Notes: generated from the letters alone by a model not told the origin. Shown: positions 7,976 to 19,437, counted from the first letter of the stretch. The stretch is DNA of 64,000 nucleotides from Sphingomonas gei (GCF_004792685.1 NZ_SRXT01000002.1:248001-312000), one strand, 5' to 3'. A program made the numbers and translations.

Positions 7976-8307
7976 TCGGGGAAGCGATGCGTGACTTCGA
8001 TCGCGCCAATGATAGCCGCATTGAATGCCGGGAGGTCCTTGGCGGGGATCCAATATTCGCGATGCGCACGGCCGCCGGCTTCCTCGACTCGATAGCGGGA
8101 GAGGAAGTCGCGCTCCACCTCGAAGCGCGTGACGAAGCCCGATCCGCTCTCGGGGAGGTTCCAATCGCGCGCGATCTTGATCGCATAGTCCTCGCTGGTG
8201 ACCGGATAGAAGATAGGCTGTTCGGGAAGGCGTGGCGGGAAAGCCCGCATGTCGCTTGCTTCGATCAGCTCCAGCTCCTTGGGACCGATGGGACGCCAAA
8301 GCGTCAC
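7972..8307 (-). CDS. Small conserved protein annotated in relatives as ADP-ribosylation/crystallin J1-like
   Basis: A protein of about 111 residues with the recognisable lead TLWRPIGPKELELIEAS, followed by PPRLPEQPIFYPV, a middle part YAIKIARDWN and a tail YWIPAKDLPAFN. Close relatives are often labelled ADP-ribosylation/crystallin J1, but I see no ADP-ribosylglycohydrolase motifs, so the function is unknown. There is no ATG start. I favour GTG at 8307, where family members begin. TTG at 8319 is an alternative that would overlap the proA stop in a TTGA. The gene overlaps nadD by four bases. The tight packing proA - this gene - nadD suggests one transcript. Confidence 0.72.
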   Translation of the reverse strand: MTLWRPIGPKELELIEASDMRAFPPRLPEQPIFYPVTSEDYAIKIARDWNLPESGSGFVTRFEVERDFLSRYRVEEAGGRAHREYWIPAKDLPAFNAAIIGAIEVTHRFPE

Positions 8308-8315
8308 GGCGTCCG

Positions 8316-9575
8316 TCAAGGCCGTGCCTGGCCGGTGCCGCGTACGACCCATTTGTAGGTCGTCAGGCCCTCGAGCGCGACCGGGCCGCGGGCGTGGAGG
8401 CGGCCGGTGGAGATGCCGATCTCGGCGCCGAGGCCGAATTCGCCGCCATCGGCGAACTGCGTAGAGGCGTTCCACATCACGATCGCGCTGTCGACTTGCG
8501 CGAGGAACCGCTCGGCGGTGGCGGCGTCTTCGGTGACGATCGCGTCGGTGTGGTGCGATCCGTGCGCGGCGATGTGCGCGATCGCGGCGTCGGCGCCGTC
8601 GACCAGCTTCACCGAGAGGATCGCGTCGAGATATTCAGTGTCCCAGTCCTCGGCGCTGGCCTCGCCGACGCGGGGCTCGATCGCCTGGATTTCGGCGTCG
8701 CCGCGCACTTCGCAGCCGGCGTCGGCGAGCGCGGCGAGCACCGGCGCGGGATCGGCAAAGCCGCGGTCGATCAGCAGGGTCTCGGTGGCGCCGCAGATGC
8801 CGGTGCGGCGCATCTTGGCGTTGAGCGCCAGGCTCCGCGCCATCGCCGGATCGGCGGCGCGGTCGATATAAGTGTGGTTGAGCCCGTCGAGATGCGCGAG
8901 CACGGGGACCCGCGCTTCCGCCTGCACGCGCGCGACGAGGCCCTTGCCGCCACGCGGGACGACCATGTCGATCGCGCCCTCGGCGGTGAGCATCGCCCCG
9001 ACCGCGGCGCGATCGGTGACGGGGACGAGCTGGACCGCGTCGGCCGGCATGCCGCCGGCTTCGAGGCCTCGGGCGAGCGCCGCGTGGATCGCGCGATTGC
9101 TGCGGATCGCCTCCGATCCGCCGCGCAGGATCGCGGCGTTGCCCGACATCGCACATAATGCGCCGGCATCGGCGGTGACGTTGGGGCGGCTCTCATAGAT
9201 GATGCCGATCACTCCGATCGGAATGCGCACCCGCGTCAGCACCAGCCCGTTGGGGCGCTCGACGCGCTCGATCATCTTGCCGACCGGATCGTCGAGATGC
9301 GCTACGGCTTCGACCCCTGCGGCGGTCGCCGCCACGCGCGCCGCGTCGAGCCGCAGCCGGTCCAGCAATGCGCCCGACAGCCCCGAGGCCTCGGCCGCGG
9401 CCATGTCCTCGGCATTGGCGGCGACGATCGCGTCGCTGGCTTCGCGGATCGCCGCGGCGGCGACGACCAGTGCGTGGCTTTTGTCCGCGCGCGGCATCGC
9501 GGCGAGCGCCCGCGAGGCAGTGCGGGCGCGGGCGGCCATGTCGGCGATCAGCATCGGGATATCGGCGTCGGCCAT
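8316..9575 (-). CDS. proA: Glutamate-5-semialdehyde dehydrogenase (gamma-glutamyl phosphate reductase)
   Basis: A 419-residue cytoplasmic enzyme of proline synthesis that reduces gamma-glutamyl phosphate to glutamate semialdehyde with NADPH. The catalytic cysteine is in [14 protein letters not shown]. Other family marks are [40 protein letters not shown] and the C-terminal [22 protein letters not shown]. The start is the ATG at 9575 (MADADIP); a longer frame with upstream starts lacks similarity. It is divergent from the DUF3667 gene and heads the minus-strand cluster that runs to coq7. No proB is seen next to it. Confidence 0.96.
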   Translation of the reverse strand: MADADIPMLIADMAARARTASRALAAMPRADKSHALVVAAAAIREASDAIVAANAEDMAAAEASGLSGALLDRLRLDAARVAATAAGVEAVAHLDDPVGKMIERVERPNGLVLTRVRIPIGVIGIIYESRPNVTADAGALCAMSGNAAILRGGSEAIRSNRAIHAALARGLEAGGMPADAVQLVPVTDRAAVGAMLTAEGAIDMVVPRGGKGLVARVQAEARVPVLAHLDGLNHTYIDRAADPAMARSLALNAKMRRTGICGATETLLIDRGFADPAPVLAALADAGCEVRGDAEIQAIEPRVGEASAEDWDTEYLDAILSVKLVDGADAAIAHIAAHGSHHTDAIVTEDAATAERFLAQVDSAIVMWNASTQFADGGEFGLGAEIGISTGRLHARGPVALEGLTTYKWVVRGTGQARP

Positions 9576-9622
9576 GCTGCACCCGCTAGCACGACTTGGC
9601 ACAAGCTGGTAGGTCGTGGCGG

Positions 9623-10693
9623 ATGGGGGAATTCGAAGCAGCCGGCGAAATCGTCACCGGAGGATTGCTCGGCCGCGCGCTGGAGCCGCGGGCGGGTGAG
9701 GGGCATGACGATGCACACGAGATGTGCCTCAATTGCGGTACCGCGCTGATCGGGCCGCATTGCTACCGATGCGGGCAGGCGGGCCACGTCCATCGCTCGC
9801 TCCACGCCGTCGGGCACGAGATCGTCCACGGCGTGTTCCATTTCGAGGGCAAGTTCTGGCGCACCTTGCCGCTGCTCGCCTGGCGCCCGGGCGATCTCAC
9901 CCGGCGCTACATCGCGGGCGAGCGTGCGCGCTTCGTCTCGCCGATGGCGATCTTCCTGTTCTCGATCTTCGCGATGTTCGCGGTCTTCTCCTGGGCCGGG
10001 CTTTCGCCGCCTACCGACCTGCGCGCGGGCGGACCGAAGGCGCGGATCGAGGAGGCGCGCAAGGAGCTGTTGCGCCGCCGCGCGGACACCATCGCGGAAC
10101 TCAAGGACCTCGAGCCTGCGCCGGCGGATGCGCGCCAGCGGGCCAAATACGAGTCGCGGCTCGCCGAGATCGATACGACGCTGAAGAAAATTCCGACGTT
10201 CGAGAGCGAATCCAAGGCGGCGGAGGCCGAAGGCTTCCGCGCCACCACGCGCTTCAGCGGCTGGGCACCGCTCGATCACGGCATCGAAAAGTGGAACAAG
10301 AACCCGTCGCTGATGCTCTACAAGCTCCAGTCGAGCATCTACAAATTCTCGTGGCTGCTGATCCCGCTGTCGCTGCCCTTCCTGTGGCTGCTGTTCTGCT
10401 GGAAGCGCGAATACAAGCTCTACGACCACGCGATCTTCATCACCTATTCGATCGCGTTCATGTCGCTGCTGTTCATCGCGATCACGCTGGCCGCGGCGCT
10501 GGGCGTTTCCTCCGGATGGCTGGTGACGGCAGGACTGCTGATCCCGTTCGTGCACATTACCCGGCAGTTGCAGCAGGCCTATCGGCTGCGCTGGTGGTCG
10601 GCGACGCTGCGGGCGATCGTGCTGACCCATTTCATCACGATCGTGCTGACGCTGTTCGTGGTGATCCTGTTGGCGATGGGGATGACCGGCTGA
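9623..10693 (+). CDS. DUF3667 membrane protein with N-terminal zinc-ribbon
   Basis: A protein of about 356 residues. Near residue 35 it has a zinc-ribbon-like pattern, [18 protein letters not shown], typical of DUF3667. Next come [36 protein letters not shown], a first membrane helix, a charged periplasmic or cytoplasmic region of about 120 residues, and three more helices at the C-terminus. The start is taken at the ATG at 9623 (MGEFEA); another start nine codons upstream is possible. Its role is unknown. The pattern of a metal-binding head and a membrane tail is conserved across Bacteroidetes and alphaproteobacteria. It is divergently transcribed from proA. Confidence 0.8.
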   Translation: MGEFEAAGEIVTGGLLGRALEPRAGEGHDDAHEMCLNCGTALIGPHCYRCGQAGHVHRSLHAVGHEIVHGVFHFEGKFWRTLPLLAWRPGDLTRRYIAGERARFVSPMAIFLFSIFAMFAVFSWAGLSPPTDLRAGGPKARIEEARKELLRRRADTIAELKDLEPAPADARQRAKYESRLAEIDTTLKKIPTFESESKAAEAEGFRATTRFSGWAPLDHGIEKWNKNPSLMLYKLQSSIYKFSWLLIPLSLPFLWLLFCWKREYKLYDHAIFITYSIAFMSLLFIAITLAAALGVSSGWLVTAGLLIPFVHITRQLQQAYRLRWWSATLRAIVLTHFITIVLTLFVVILLAMGMTG

Positions 10694-10697
10694 GCGC

Positions 10698-11072
10698 TCA
10701 CCGGCACGGATAGGTGCGCTTCATATAGGCGTAGACCGCGGCCTTCATGCTCATGCCGCGCTTCGCCCGCGGGATCTTCTCGAGCTCGGCGAGCATCTGC
10801 CGGGGGTTCAGTTTCGGCTTGCCGGTTTCGGGCGGGCAGCTGTGCGGGGTTCTGCCGGCCGCGCGGGCGGCACGGAGATCGGCGGTGTAGGCGGCGCGGA
10901 TCGCCGAGACTTCGCGCTTGAGCAGTTCGGCGTCGGGCGAAAGGAGCGCCAGCGCGCCTTGCGCCTGCAGCGCCTTCGCCTTGGCGAGGAATTGCGCGAC
11001 GCTCATCGCCTGTGCCGCGGTCGGCAGGACCGCCAGGCTTGCCGCAACAACCGCACCCATCAAACGCCGCAT
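10698..11072 (-). CDS. Hypothetical secreted protein
   Basis: A 124-residue protein with a signal peptide ending at AQA (residues 1-22), followed by an alpha-helical region (VAQFLAKAKALQAQGALALL) and two cysteines (HSCPPETG and the terminal YPCR). I do not recognise a named family. It resembles small exported sphingomonad proteins. It is convergent with the DUF3667 gene (stop codons 4 bases apart). It begins just beyond the ftsH terminator on the same strand, so it probably has its own promoter or depends on read-through from ftsH. Confidence 0.65.
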   Translation of the reverse strand: MRRLMGAVVAASLAVLPTAAQAMSVAQFLAKAKALQAQGALALLSPDAELLKREVSAIRAAYTADLRAARAAGRTPHSCPPETGKPKLNPRQMLAELEKIPRAKRGMSMKAAVYAYMKRTYPCR

Positions 11073-11075
11073 ACG

Positions 11076-11102
11076 AAAAACCCTCCGATTGCTCGGAGGG
11101 CT
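11076..11102 (-). terminator. Rho-independent terminator of ftsH
   Basis: Read on the minus strand, there is a perfect 8-base stem CCCTCCGA / TCGGAGGG with a 4-base loop at 11081-11100, followed by a run of five T. It lies about 30 bases past the ftsH stop and only a few bases before the start of the hypothetical gene at 11072. Confidence 0.88.
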
Positions 11103-11131
11103 AGTCGCGACGCGTTTAACGTCAACTGAAC

Positions 11132-13105
<1,974 letters not shown>

Positions 13106-13185
13106 ATCGCGCTCGATACCTTTCGCCCATCAAGATAGGCACGGCCAAGTTAATGGCAATGGAACAGCGCGGATGTTTGGGTCAA

Positions 13186-14283
13186 TCAGTGTGATCGGCG
13201 CGGCGGGGCTGCGCTGAAGCGCCACTCGGCATGTCTTGCGCTGGCCTTCACTCCCGCGATCGTACCAGTGCCGCCAGCATCGAGCGTGGCGAGGAGGCGG
13301 TCGAGGCTTTCGCCGCGGAGGGGCGCGCGTTCGGAGAAAGACGGCGCTTCGACAAGCTCAGCGCCAACGGTGGAGAGGACAACGCTCTCTCCATTCGCGC
13401 TGAGCTTGTCGAAGGGCTGTTCTTCCTTCTCCCTCGTGCGCACGGCATCGATTGCGAACTGAGTCAGCCGGCGCAGCAGCCCGCGTGACAGTCCGACAGG
13501 ATCGAACGCCACTTCGCGGAGATCCCACCGCCGACGCAGCAGCCACTCGTGGCTGGCGATTTCCATCAGTGCATGCTCGGCCTCGGCGGCATGTGCCGCG
13601 CTGGCGGCGAGCGCGGGTACGTCGAGTTCCGGGCTGTGCGCGATCAGTTCGCGAAAGCGCGTGCGGTCATAGGCGGGATCGGTGTTGCTCGGATCGTCGA
13701 CGAACGGCGCTTTGGCGGCTTCCGCGATTGCACGAAGCTCGTCGCGTCGCCACTTTAGTAAGGGCCGCACGATCAATAGTTCGCGATCGAACCAAGTCGC
13801 GAGGCGCCGTGCGCGAATGCCCGCCAATCCCGGCGTGCCCGAGCCGCGTGCGGCGCGCATCAGGAAAGTCTCGGCCTGATCGTCCGCGTGATGCGCCGTG
13901 GCGAGCGCACCGGCGCCGGCATCAAGCGCCCATTGGAGCAGCTTGGCATAGCGCGCATCGCGCGCTCGCGCCTGGATGCTCGCGCCCTCGATCGGCTTTT
14001 CCACTGTCAGGATAGTGTGGGGCACGGCCAAGTCGCGGCAAAGCTCTGCCACCATCGCCGCCTCGTCCGCCGCGGCTGCGCGAAGGCCGTGATTTACCGT
14101 GGCGGCGCAGAGCCTTCCGGACACCGCGGCCCTGGCGAGCAGCAGCATCGCAATGCTGTCCGCGCCGCCCGAAACTGCCAAGGCAAGTGCGCCGGGTCCG
14201 GGCGTCAACGCCTCCAGATCGCGTCGGAAGCGCGCAATCTGCTCCGCCGGGGGCGTCAATTCATTTGCACTTTTGCGCGACAC
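13186..14283 (-). CDS. tilS: tRNA(Ile)-lysidine synthase, with an in-frame palindromic insert
   Basis: A protein of about 365 residues that converts cytidine 34 of the AUA-reading tRNA-Ile to lysidine with ATP. The PP-loop is SGGADS near residue 40. Other marks are NHGLR, AHHADDQAETFLMR, RPLLKWRRDELR and DPSNTDPAYDRTRFRE. The start is not settled. GTG at 14283 has a GAGGG just upstream; TTG at 14295 and TTG at 14259 are alternatives, and the first two overlap the cpoB end. In the C-terminal region the sequence FDKLSANGE...GAELVEAPSF is not native tilS but the translation of a dispersed palindrome (13346-13414). The frame is kept, so the enzyme is probably functional. Confidence 0.92.
   Translation of the reverse strand: MSRKSANELTPPAEQIARFRRDLEALTPGPGALALAVSGGADSIAMLLLARAAVSGRLCAATVNHGLRAAAADEAAMVAELCRDLAVPHTILTVEKPIEGASIQARARDARYAKLLQWALDAGAGALATAHHADDQAETFLMRAARGSGTPGLAGIRARRLATWFDRELLIVRPLLKWRRDELRAIAEAAKAPFVDDPSNTDPAYDRTRFRELIAHSPELDVPALAASAAHAAEAEHALMEIASHEWLLRRRWDLREVAFDPVGLSRGLLRRLTQFAIDAVRTREKEEQPFDKLSANGESVVLSTVGAELVEAPSFSERAPLRGESLDRLLATLDAGGTGTIAGVKASARHAEWRFSAAPPRRSH
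13346..13414. repeat. Palindromic repeat inserted in tilS
   Basis: Two arms of about 30 bases (13346-13377 and 13385-13414) are near-perfect inverted copies, with the core CTTCGACAAGCTCAGCG on the left and CGCTGAGCTTGTCGAAG on the right, around a short centre. This core is a dispersed element I associate with sphingomonad intergenic regions. Here it is inside a coding gene and read through in frame. Confidence 0.85.
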
Positions 14284-15232
14284 GTCCCTCGGCAATTCCG
14301 GTCTTCATCTCGGCAGAGAGCCGCGCGCCGTACAACTGGTCGAGCTCGGTATAGACCTTGCACACTTCGCCGGCGGGCTTCTTGAGCTTGGTGAGTGCCT
14401 GCGCGAGATAATAGAGGCTGTCGGGCGCGCGCTCGCCATTGGGGTTCTTCTTGTAATTCTCGTAGAACGCCACCGCGGCGAGGCTCGGCGCGCCGGCGTC
14501 GAGATAGGCGCGGCCGAGCAGGTTCTGCGAGAAGCTCGCCCGGCGGTGCTGCGGATATTTGGTCGCCACGCCCTCGAGCTCGCGGCGGGCCTCGGGGTAG
14601 AGCTTGGCCTGCCACAGCCGATAGCCATAGGTGTATCCATCCTCGGCGGGATCGCCGCTATTGGGCTTTTCCACCGCGGCGACTTGCTGGGCACGGGTGC
14701 CGCTCGGCTTCGGCGCGGCGGTGTCCTCGGCCGGCGCAGGGCGTGTATCCGTTGGCGCAGGGCGCGTCGGCCGGGTCGGCCGTGCCGGCGCTCCGCCGAG
14801 GTCGACCGGGGCAATCACCGGATCGGCATCGGAGCCGCCAGGGCTCGATCCGCTCGCCTCGAGCGCCTTCAGCCGCGCATCCGTCGCGCGCTTATAGGCG
14901 TTGAAGCCGTCCTCGAGCTGCTTCAGCCGATAGCCGTCCTGCTCGACCTGTCCGGTCAGCGTCTGGACCTGGTTTTCGAGCGCGGCGACGCGCTGGGTCA
15001 AGTCGCTGATCGGGGTGCCCGCCGGGGTTCCGGAGACTTCGGTGCTGGTCTCTGGCACGATCTGCGGCTCGATCGTCTGGCCGGCGCCGCCCGGGAAAAC
15101 CTTCCGCTGCACGGCGCGCATCTCGCGTTCGAGCCGGTCGACCCGGCCTTCGACCGCCGTCGACTGGGCATGAGCGGAGCCTGTGCCCGCGAGGAGCGCC
15201 GACAAAGCCGCCGCAGTCATCCAATAACGCAT
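14261..15232 (-). CDS. cpoB: Tol-Pal system periplasmic protein CpoB/YbgF
   Basis: A 323-residue periplasmic protein linking the Tol-Pal machine to peptidoglycan synthesis during division. A signal peptide (to AHA near residue 22) is followed by a trimerising coiled coil (RVDRLEREMRAVQRK, then ALENQVQTLTGQVEQDGYRLKQLED). A Pro/Thr-rich linker with PTRPTRPAPTDTRPAP comes next, then a TPR domain from about residue 195 (AEDGYTYGYRLWQAKLYPEARREL, NLLGRAYLD, DSLYYLAQAL). pal and tolB, the usual upstream partners, are not here. The 3' end overlaps the tilS start, suggesting translational coupling. Confidence 0.9.
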   Translation of the reverse strand: MRYWMTAAALSALLAGTGSAHAQSTAVEGRVDRLEREMRAVQRKVFPGGAGQTIEPQIVPETSTEVSGTPAGTPISDLTQRVAALENQVQTLTGQVEQDGYRLKQLEDGFNAYKRATDARLKALEASGSSPGGSDADPVIAPVDLGGAPARPTRPTRPAPTDTRPAPAEDTAAPKPSGTRAQQVAAVEKPNSGDPAEDGYTYGYRLWQAKLYPEARRELEGVATKYPQHRRASFSQNLLGRAYLDAGAPSLAAVAFYENYKKNPNGERAPDSLYYLAQALTKLKKPAGEVCKVYTELDQLYGARLSAEMKTGIAEGRVAQKCK

Positions 15233-15314
15233 TCGTCACACCCCCCGGTGCAGGATTTCGGGAATTAAGCTACGCACCGCCGCTATAGCTGACACGCCGC
15301 GCCTGTCGCCAGCC

Positions 15315-16160
15315 TTAAGGTATCGCCGTCGTGTTGCCAGCCGGGACTTGCCCGGGTGCGGCAGACGGCGTTGCCGGCGCGCCCGATTGCGCGCCGCGCG
15401 CCTGCAGCGCCGCCGCGCTGATATCGGCTTCGACGGTCTCGTCACCGGTGCCGAGCGGCGCGACGTTCGAGCCATTGACCAGCACCTGCAGACGATCGGG
15501 CCGCCCGGTGCGGATGCGCGGACGATCGGCGGCGGCAGGGACGTCATAGCGTTCGCCCGCCGCCATTTCCTTCTCGAACAGCCGCTTGCCGCTGGCGTCG
15601 CTGATCCGCAGCCAGACGGTGTCGGTCGCTACCAGAGTCACTTGCCCGCCGGCGATCGGCGCAGGCGTCGGTGCCGCCGCGCTGGCATTGCCGCCATCGC
15701 CGACATTCTCGATCGCGACGGGTTCGTCGCTCGGCGCGGTACCGCGGAACCAGTCGGTGCCGTACCAGAGGCCCACGCCGATCAGCACGAGGATCGCGAC
15801 GACCGCGCCCACCCAGGCGATGCTGCGCGACGGCACGCGCGAGCGCTCGTCGAAATCATAAGCCGGCGGCGGCGCGGGGCGCTCGGGCTGGTCGCCCAAT
15901 TCCTCGCGCAGCTGGCGGCCGATCGCCACCTCGTCGGCGCCGACCGCGCGGGCATAGGCCTTGGCGAAACCCATCGTGTAGGTGATCGAAGGCAGGCCGA
16001 TATAAGTGCCGTTCTCGATCGCCTCGAGATGGCGCTGCGGGATACGGGTACGGCTGGCGACTTCGCTCAGCTCGAGCTTCTGCGCCTCGCGCGCCGCACG
16101 GAGTTTCTCGCCCACGGTGGCGGGAAACAGCGTCGCGTTATCGGCGGATTCGCCTTCCAT
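15315..16160 (-). CDS. rodZ: RodZ-like cytoskeletal membrane protein
   Basis: A 281-residue protein with an N-terminal helix-turn-helix of the Xre type at residues 14-85 (VGEKLRAAREAQKLELSEVA, RIPQRHLEAIENG, SITYTMGFAKAYAR). A single membrane helix follows near residues 112-133, then a Pro/Ala-rich spacer and a C-terminal DUF4115 domain (VTLVATDTVWLRISDASGKRLFEKEM, GERYDVP). This is the RodZ layout, which anchors MreB and keeps cells rod-shaped. A strong Shine-Dalgarno sequence GGAGAAAAG precedes the ATG at 16160. It is downstream of ptsP on the same strand by about 110 bases. Confidence 0.88.
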   Translation of the reverse strand: MEGESADNATLFPATVGEKLRAAREAQKLELSEVASRTRIPQRHLEAIENGTYIGLPSITYTMGFAKAYARAVGADEVAIGRQLREELGDQPERPAPPPAYDFDERSRVPSRSIAWVGAVVAILVLIGVGLWYGTDWFRGTAPSDEPVAIENVGDGGNASAAAPTPAPIAGGQVTLVATDTVWLRISDASGKRLFEKEMAAGERYDVPAAADRPRIRTGRPDRLQVLVNGSNVAPLGTGDETVEADISAAALQARGAQSGAPATPSAAPGQVPAGNTTAIP

Positions 16161-16268
16161 TCTTTTCTCCGGCAGAAGGGTTGCGGCCCGAAGCGCTCCC
16201 GCCTTTGCGCGGGTGTCTCCCAGCAGAATGCGCGTGTCAACGCCGCCTTCGGGAAATCGGGCGAAAGA

Positions 16269-18545
16269 TCAGGCGAGTTCGACCGAATGCTCGACTGCCC
16301 AGGCGGCGAGCGGCTCGCGCAGCGACCTGCCCGGATCGGCGAGCCAGACTTGCATCGCCTCGATCAGCGGCGCGCGATCGAGCGAGCGGACCATCGCCTT
16401 GATCGGTCCGACCGCGGCGGGGGTGATCGACAGCCGGTCGATGCCGAGCCCGATCAGCGCCATCGCCTCCAGCGGCCTGCCGCCCATCTCGCCGCATACC
16501 GCGATGGGCACGCCCGCCGCGTGTGCCTGATCCACGACGCGTTTGAGGAAGCGCAGGATCGACGGGCTGAGCCAGTCGTAGCGCAGCGCCAATTTGGGAT
16601 GCGCACGATCGGCGGCGAACAGGAACTGGGTGAGGTCGTTGGTGCCGATCGACAGGAAGTCGACACGCGGCAGCAATAGGTCGAGCACTTCGGCGAGCGC
16701 CGGCACTTCGAGCATCGCGCCGTAGCGGATCTCGGTCGGCAGCTTCTTGCCGCGCGCCGCGAGCCAGCCGCGCTGCGCCTCGAACAGCTCGCGCGCCGCG
16801 TCGAACTCCCACGGTTCGGAGACCATCGGGAACATGATGTTGAGTGTCTTGCCGGCGCCCGCCTCGATCAGCGCCCGCGCCTGCGCCTTCATCAGGCCGT
16901 CGCGATCGAGCGCGAGGCGCAGCGCGCGCCAGCCCATCGCCGGATTCTCTTCCTCGCCGTCCGCGTCGTGATTGAGATAGGGCAAAGCCTTGTCGCCGCC
17001 GATATCGACGGTGCGGAAGGTGACCGGGCGCTCGCCGGCGGAGTCGAGCACGTCCTTGTACAGCCGGCGCTGCGCCTCGCGCTGGGGCAGGGTCGCCGAG
17101 ACGAGGAACTGGAATTCGGTGCGGAACAGCCCGATCCCGTCGGCGCCGGTGAGATCCAACGCGGCGAGATCGTCGCGCAGACCGGCATTGATCATCACCG
17201 TTACGCGGTGCCCGTCGCGCGTGACCGGCACTTCACCGCGCAGCTCGGCAAAGGCGGCGCGGCGCTTCTGGCTGACCACCAATTTGGCTTCGAACACCTC
17301 GATCATCGCCGGGCTCGGGCGGATGAACACGCTCTCCTCGCCGCTGTCGAGCAGCAGCATGTCGCCCTCGGCGATCAGCCGGCGGATGTCGCGGACCCGG
17401 CCGAGCACGGGTATCCCCATCGCCCGCGCGACGATCGTGACGTGCGCGGTGAGCGAGCCTTCCTCGAGGATCACGCCCTTGAGCCGGCGCCGGTCATATT
17501 CGAGCAGTTCGGCGGGGCCGAGGTTGCGCGCGATCAGGATCGAATCGTGGCGCAGCCCCATCTGCGCGGCGGTGCCCAATTGCCCCGAGACGATGCGGAG
17601 CAACCGGTTCGACAGATCCTCGAGATCGTGCATCCGATCGCGGAGCAGCGCATCGTCGATCTCGCGCATGCGCTGCCGAGTGCGCTGCTGGACGCGCTCG
17701 ATCGCCGCCTCGGCAGTGAGGCCGCTGTCGATCGCCTCGTTGATCCGCCGCGACCAGCCCTCGTCATAGGCGAACATCTTGTAGGTCGCGAGCACTTCGT
17801 CATGCTCGCCGCCGCCGCCGAATTCGGCCTGGCTCGCCATGCGCTCGATCTGGTCGCGCATCTTGTCGAACGCGGCATAGACGCGGTGGCGCTCGACTTC
17901 GACGTCCTCGGCGACGGTATGCTCGATGGTGATGCGCGGCTGGTGGAACACCGCGACTCCCGCCGCCATCCCGTCGACCAGCTTGAAGCCATGGGCATGC
18001 GCCGCGGCGGTTGGTTGCAGTCGGGTGGTGGCGCCGCCGGTCGAATCGACCAGATCGGCATTGGCGATCAGCTCGGAAAGCACCATCGCGACGGTCTGCA
18101 GCGCCTCGATCTCGACATCCGCATAGCGCCGCGGCTCGACATGCTGAACCGCGAGCACGCCGACGGCGCGTTCGCGGCGGATGATCGGCACGCCGGCAAA
18201 GCTGTGGAACCGGTCCTCGCCAGTCTCGGGGCGATAGGCGAAATCGGGATGCGTCGCTGCCTCGTCGAGGTTCAACGTCTCGACATTCTTGGCGATCGTG
18301 CCGACCAGGCCCTCGCCGAGCGCGAGCTTGGTGACGTGGACCGCTTCCTGCGCGAGGCCGCGGGTGGCGAACAATTCGAGCAGCCCCTCGCGCAGCAGAT
18401 AGATCGAGCAGACTTCGCTATCCAATACCGTCCCGATGATCTCGACGACCGAATTGAGCTTGGACTGCGCGGGCAGTCGTTTCGCCATCACGTCGTGGAG
18501 GCGGGTCAATATCTCGCGGGCGGAGGCAGCGGCAGTGAGGGCCAT
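16269..18545 (-). CDS. ptsP: Nitrogen PTS enzyme I (phosphoenolpyruvate-protein phosphotransferase)
   Basis: A 758-residue protein with an N-terminal GAF domain (about residues 20-165: LNSVVEIIGTVLDSEVCSIYLL) and the complete enzyme I part. The phosphorylated histidine is in EEGSLTAHVTIVARAMG. The PEP-binding barrel shows GIGLFRTEFQFL, RTVDIGGDKALPYL, FPMVSEPWEF and FLSIGTNDLTQFLFAADR. It would pass phosphate from PEP to NPr and EIIA-Ntr, linking nitrogen and carbon state to regulation. The GAF domain in this family senses glutamine in other bacteria. The start is the ATG at 18545. No ptsO or ptsN is nearby. Confidence 0.95.
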   Translation of the reverse strand: MALTAAASAREILTRLHDVMAKRLPAQSKLNSVVEIIGTVLDSEVCSIYLLREGLLELFATRGLAQEAVHVTKLALGEGLVGTIAKNVETLNLDEAATHPDFAYRPETGEDRFHSFAGVPIIRRERAVGVLAVQHVEPRRYADVEIEALQTVAMVLSELIANADLVDSTGGATTRLQPTAAAHAHGFKLVDGMAAGVAVFHQPRITIEHTVAEDVEVERHRVYAAFDKMRDQIERMASQAEFGGGGEHDEVLATYKMFAYDEGWSRRINEAIDSGLTAEAAIERVQQRTRQRMREIDDALLRDRMHDLEDLSNRLLRIVSGQLGTAAQMGLRHDSILIARNLGPAELLEYDRRRLKGVILEEGSLTAHVTIVARAMGIPVLGRVRDIRRLIAEGDMLLLDSGEESVFIRPSPAMIEVFEAKLVVSQKRRAAFAELRGEVPVTRDGHRVTVMINAGLRDDLAALDLTGADGIGLFRTEFQFLVSATLPQREAQRRLYKDVLDSAGERPVTFRTVDIGGDKALPYLNHDADGEEENPAMGWRALRLALDRDGLMKAQARALIEAGAGKTLNIMFPMVSEPWEFDAARELFEAQRGWLAARGKKLPTEIRYGAMLEVPALAEVLDLLLPRVDFLSIGTNDLTQFLFAADRAHPKLALRYDWLSPSILRFLKRVVDQAHAAGVPIAVCGEMGGRPLEAMALIGLGIDRLSITPAAVGPIKAMVRSLDRAPLIEAMQVWLADPGRSLREPLAAWAVEHSVELA

Positions 18546-18603
18546 GCCTTCGCGCTAACAGATTGCATCGGCCCGCGCTATTCTCCCCGCGGCGCCGATG
18601 ATC

Positions 18604-19266
18604 TCAGGGAACCAGCGCGCTCAACTGACGCGGTGCGATGTCTGCGGATGCCATCTCTGCCGGCGCCGCGTCACCGCGCTGCCATGCGGCATACGCGACG
18701 CGATACGTCTCGTAGTTGCGATAGAAATCGGTGAAGGGCGCCTCGAGCCGGGGCAGCGCTTCGGCGGCGAAGTCGGCGAACTGGATGGGTTCGACGGTGT
18801 CGGCGCGGGCGAGTACTTCGCGCGCAGCCAGGCAGAAGCCGTCATGTGCCGTCGGCTGGGCGAAGAAATTGTAGAGCCGCGTCATCTGCCGATCGTGAAT
18901 ATCTTCCCAGCCGGCGCCGTGGCGCTCGCGATAAAGCGCCTTAACCCCGGCGTCCGCGGCGGCGAGGCTGTCGCGCTGCGCGCGAAGCAGCCGGTTATAG
19001 GCGGCGACGGTCTCGATTTCGGCTGCATCGCGGCAGCCGAGCGCGGCGACGTTGAGCGCGGCGCGGACGTGCCAGCTGGCCTCGTCACGGTTGAGGTCGC
19101 GATTGGGCGTCGAATAGCGATTTTGGCCATCGCGGACCGGAATCGTCTGGTTCGGCGCGGCACCGATGGGCGCCACCGGCGGCGCATCGAAACGCTGCGC
19201 GACAGCCGGCGCCGCGAACAGTGCCAAACCGCAAAGCGACAAAAGGACTCGTGCGAGAAGTTTCAT
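18604..19266 (-). CDS. Hypothetical secreted protein
   Basis: A 220-residue protein with a signal peptide ending at AVAQ (about residue 24), an N-terminal proline-rich stretch, and a helical body with two cysteines (ALGCRDAAEI and GFCLAAREV). It carries motifs such as YRERHGAGWEDIHDRQMTRLYNFF that I cannot place in a named family. The start is the ATG at 19266; a GTG three codons upstream is also possible. It ends 58 bases before ptsP begins and might be its upstream operon partner. Confidence 0.65.
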   Translation of the reverse strand: MKLLARVLLSLCGLALFAAPAVAQRFDAPPVAPIGAAPNQTIPVRDGQNRYSTPNRDLNRDEASWHVRAALNVAALGCRDAAEIETVAAYNRLLRAQRDSLAAADAGVKALYRERHGAGWEDIHDRQMTRLYNFFAQPTAHDGFCLAAREVLARADTVEPIQFADFAAEALPRLEAPFTDFYRNYETYRVAYAAWQRGDAAPAEMASADIAPRQLSALVP

Positions 19267-19391
19267 GAACCTCACCCCGCCGATCGACGTGGTGAGTCAC
19301 GCGCCTCGGTCCCTCATTATAGAAAGCGGTGACAAGTCAGTGGGTTGGTCGCCCTCCGGATAATCACGATGTGCCCCTTGCATTTGTACAT

Positions 19392-19418
19392 ACTGTTTGT
19401 CATACAGTGTGTGACACA
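19392..19418 (+). promoter_or_regulatory. Candidate PadR operator
   Basis: Just upstream of the padR-like gene there are two adjoining palindromes: ACTGT-N7-ACAGT at 19392-19408 and the perfect TGTGTGACACA at 19408-19418. The surrounding AT-rich stretch with repeated TGTCATA/GTGTGA words stands out in this GC-rich window. PadR regulators commonly repress their own promoter, so this is a reasonable binding site, though not proven. Confidence 0.55.
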
Positions 19419-19437
19419 TACCATGTGAGACACGGCA

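Noticed and set aside
7976..8299. Long N-terminal extension of nadD
   Set aside because: The extension is the shadow of the small gene at 7972-8307. The NadD nucleotide motif starts right after the ATG at 7975.
9623..9800. A separate zinc-finger regulator at the start of the DUF3667 gene
   Set aside because: The CxxC...CxxC ribbon is in frame with the membrane part and is the normal N-terminus of that family.
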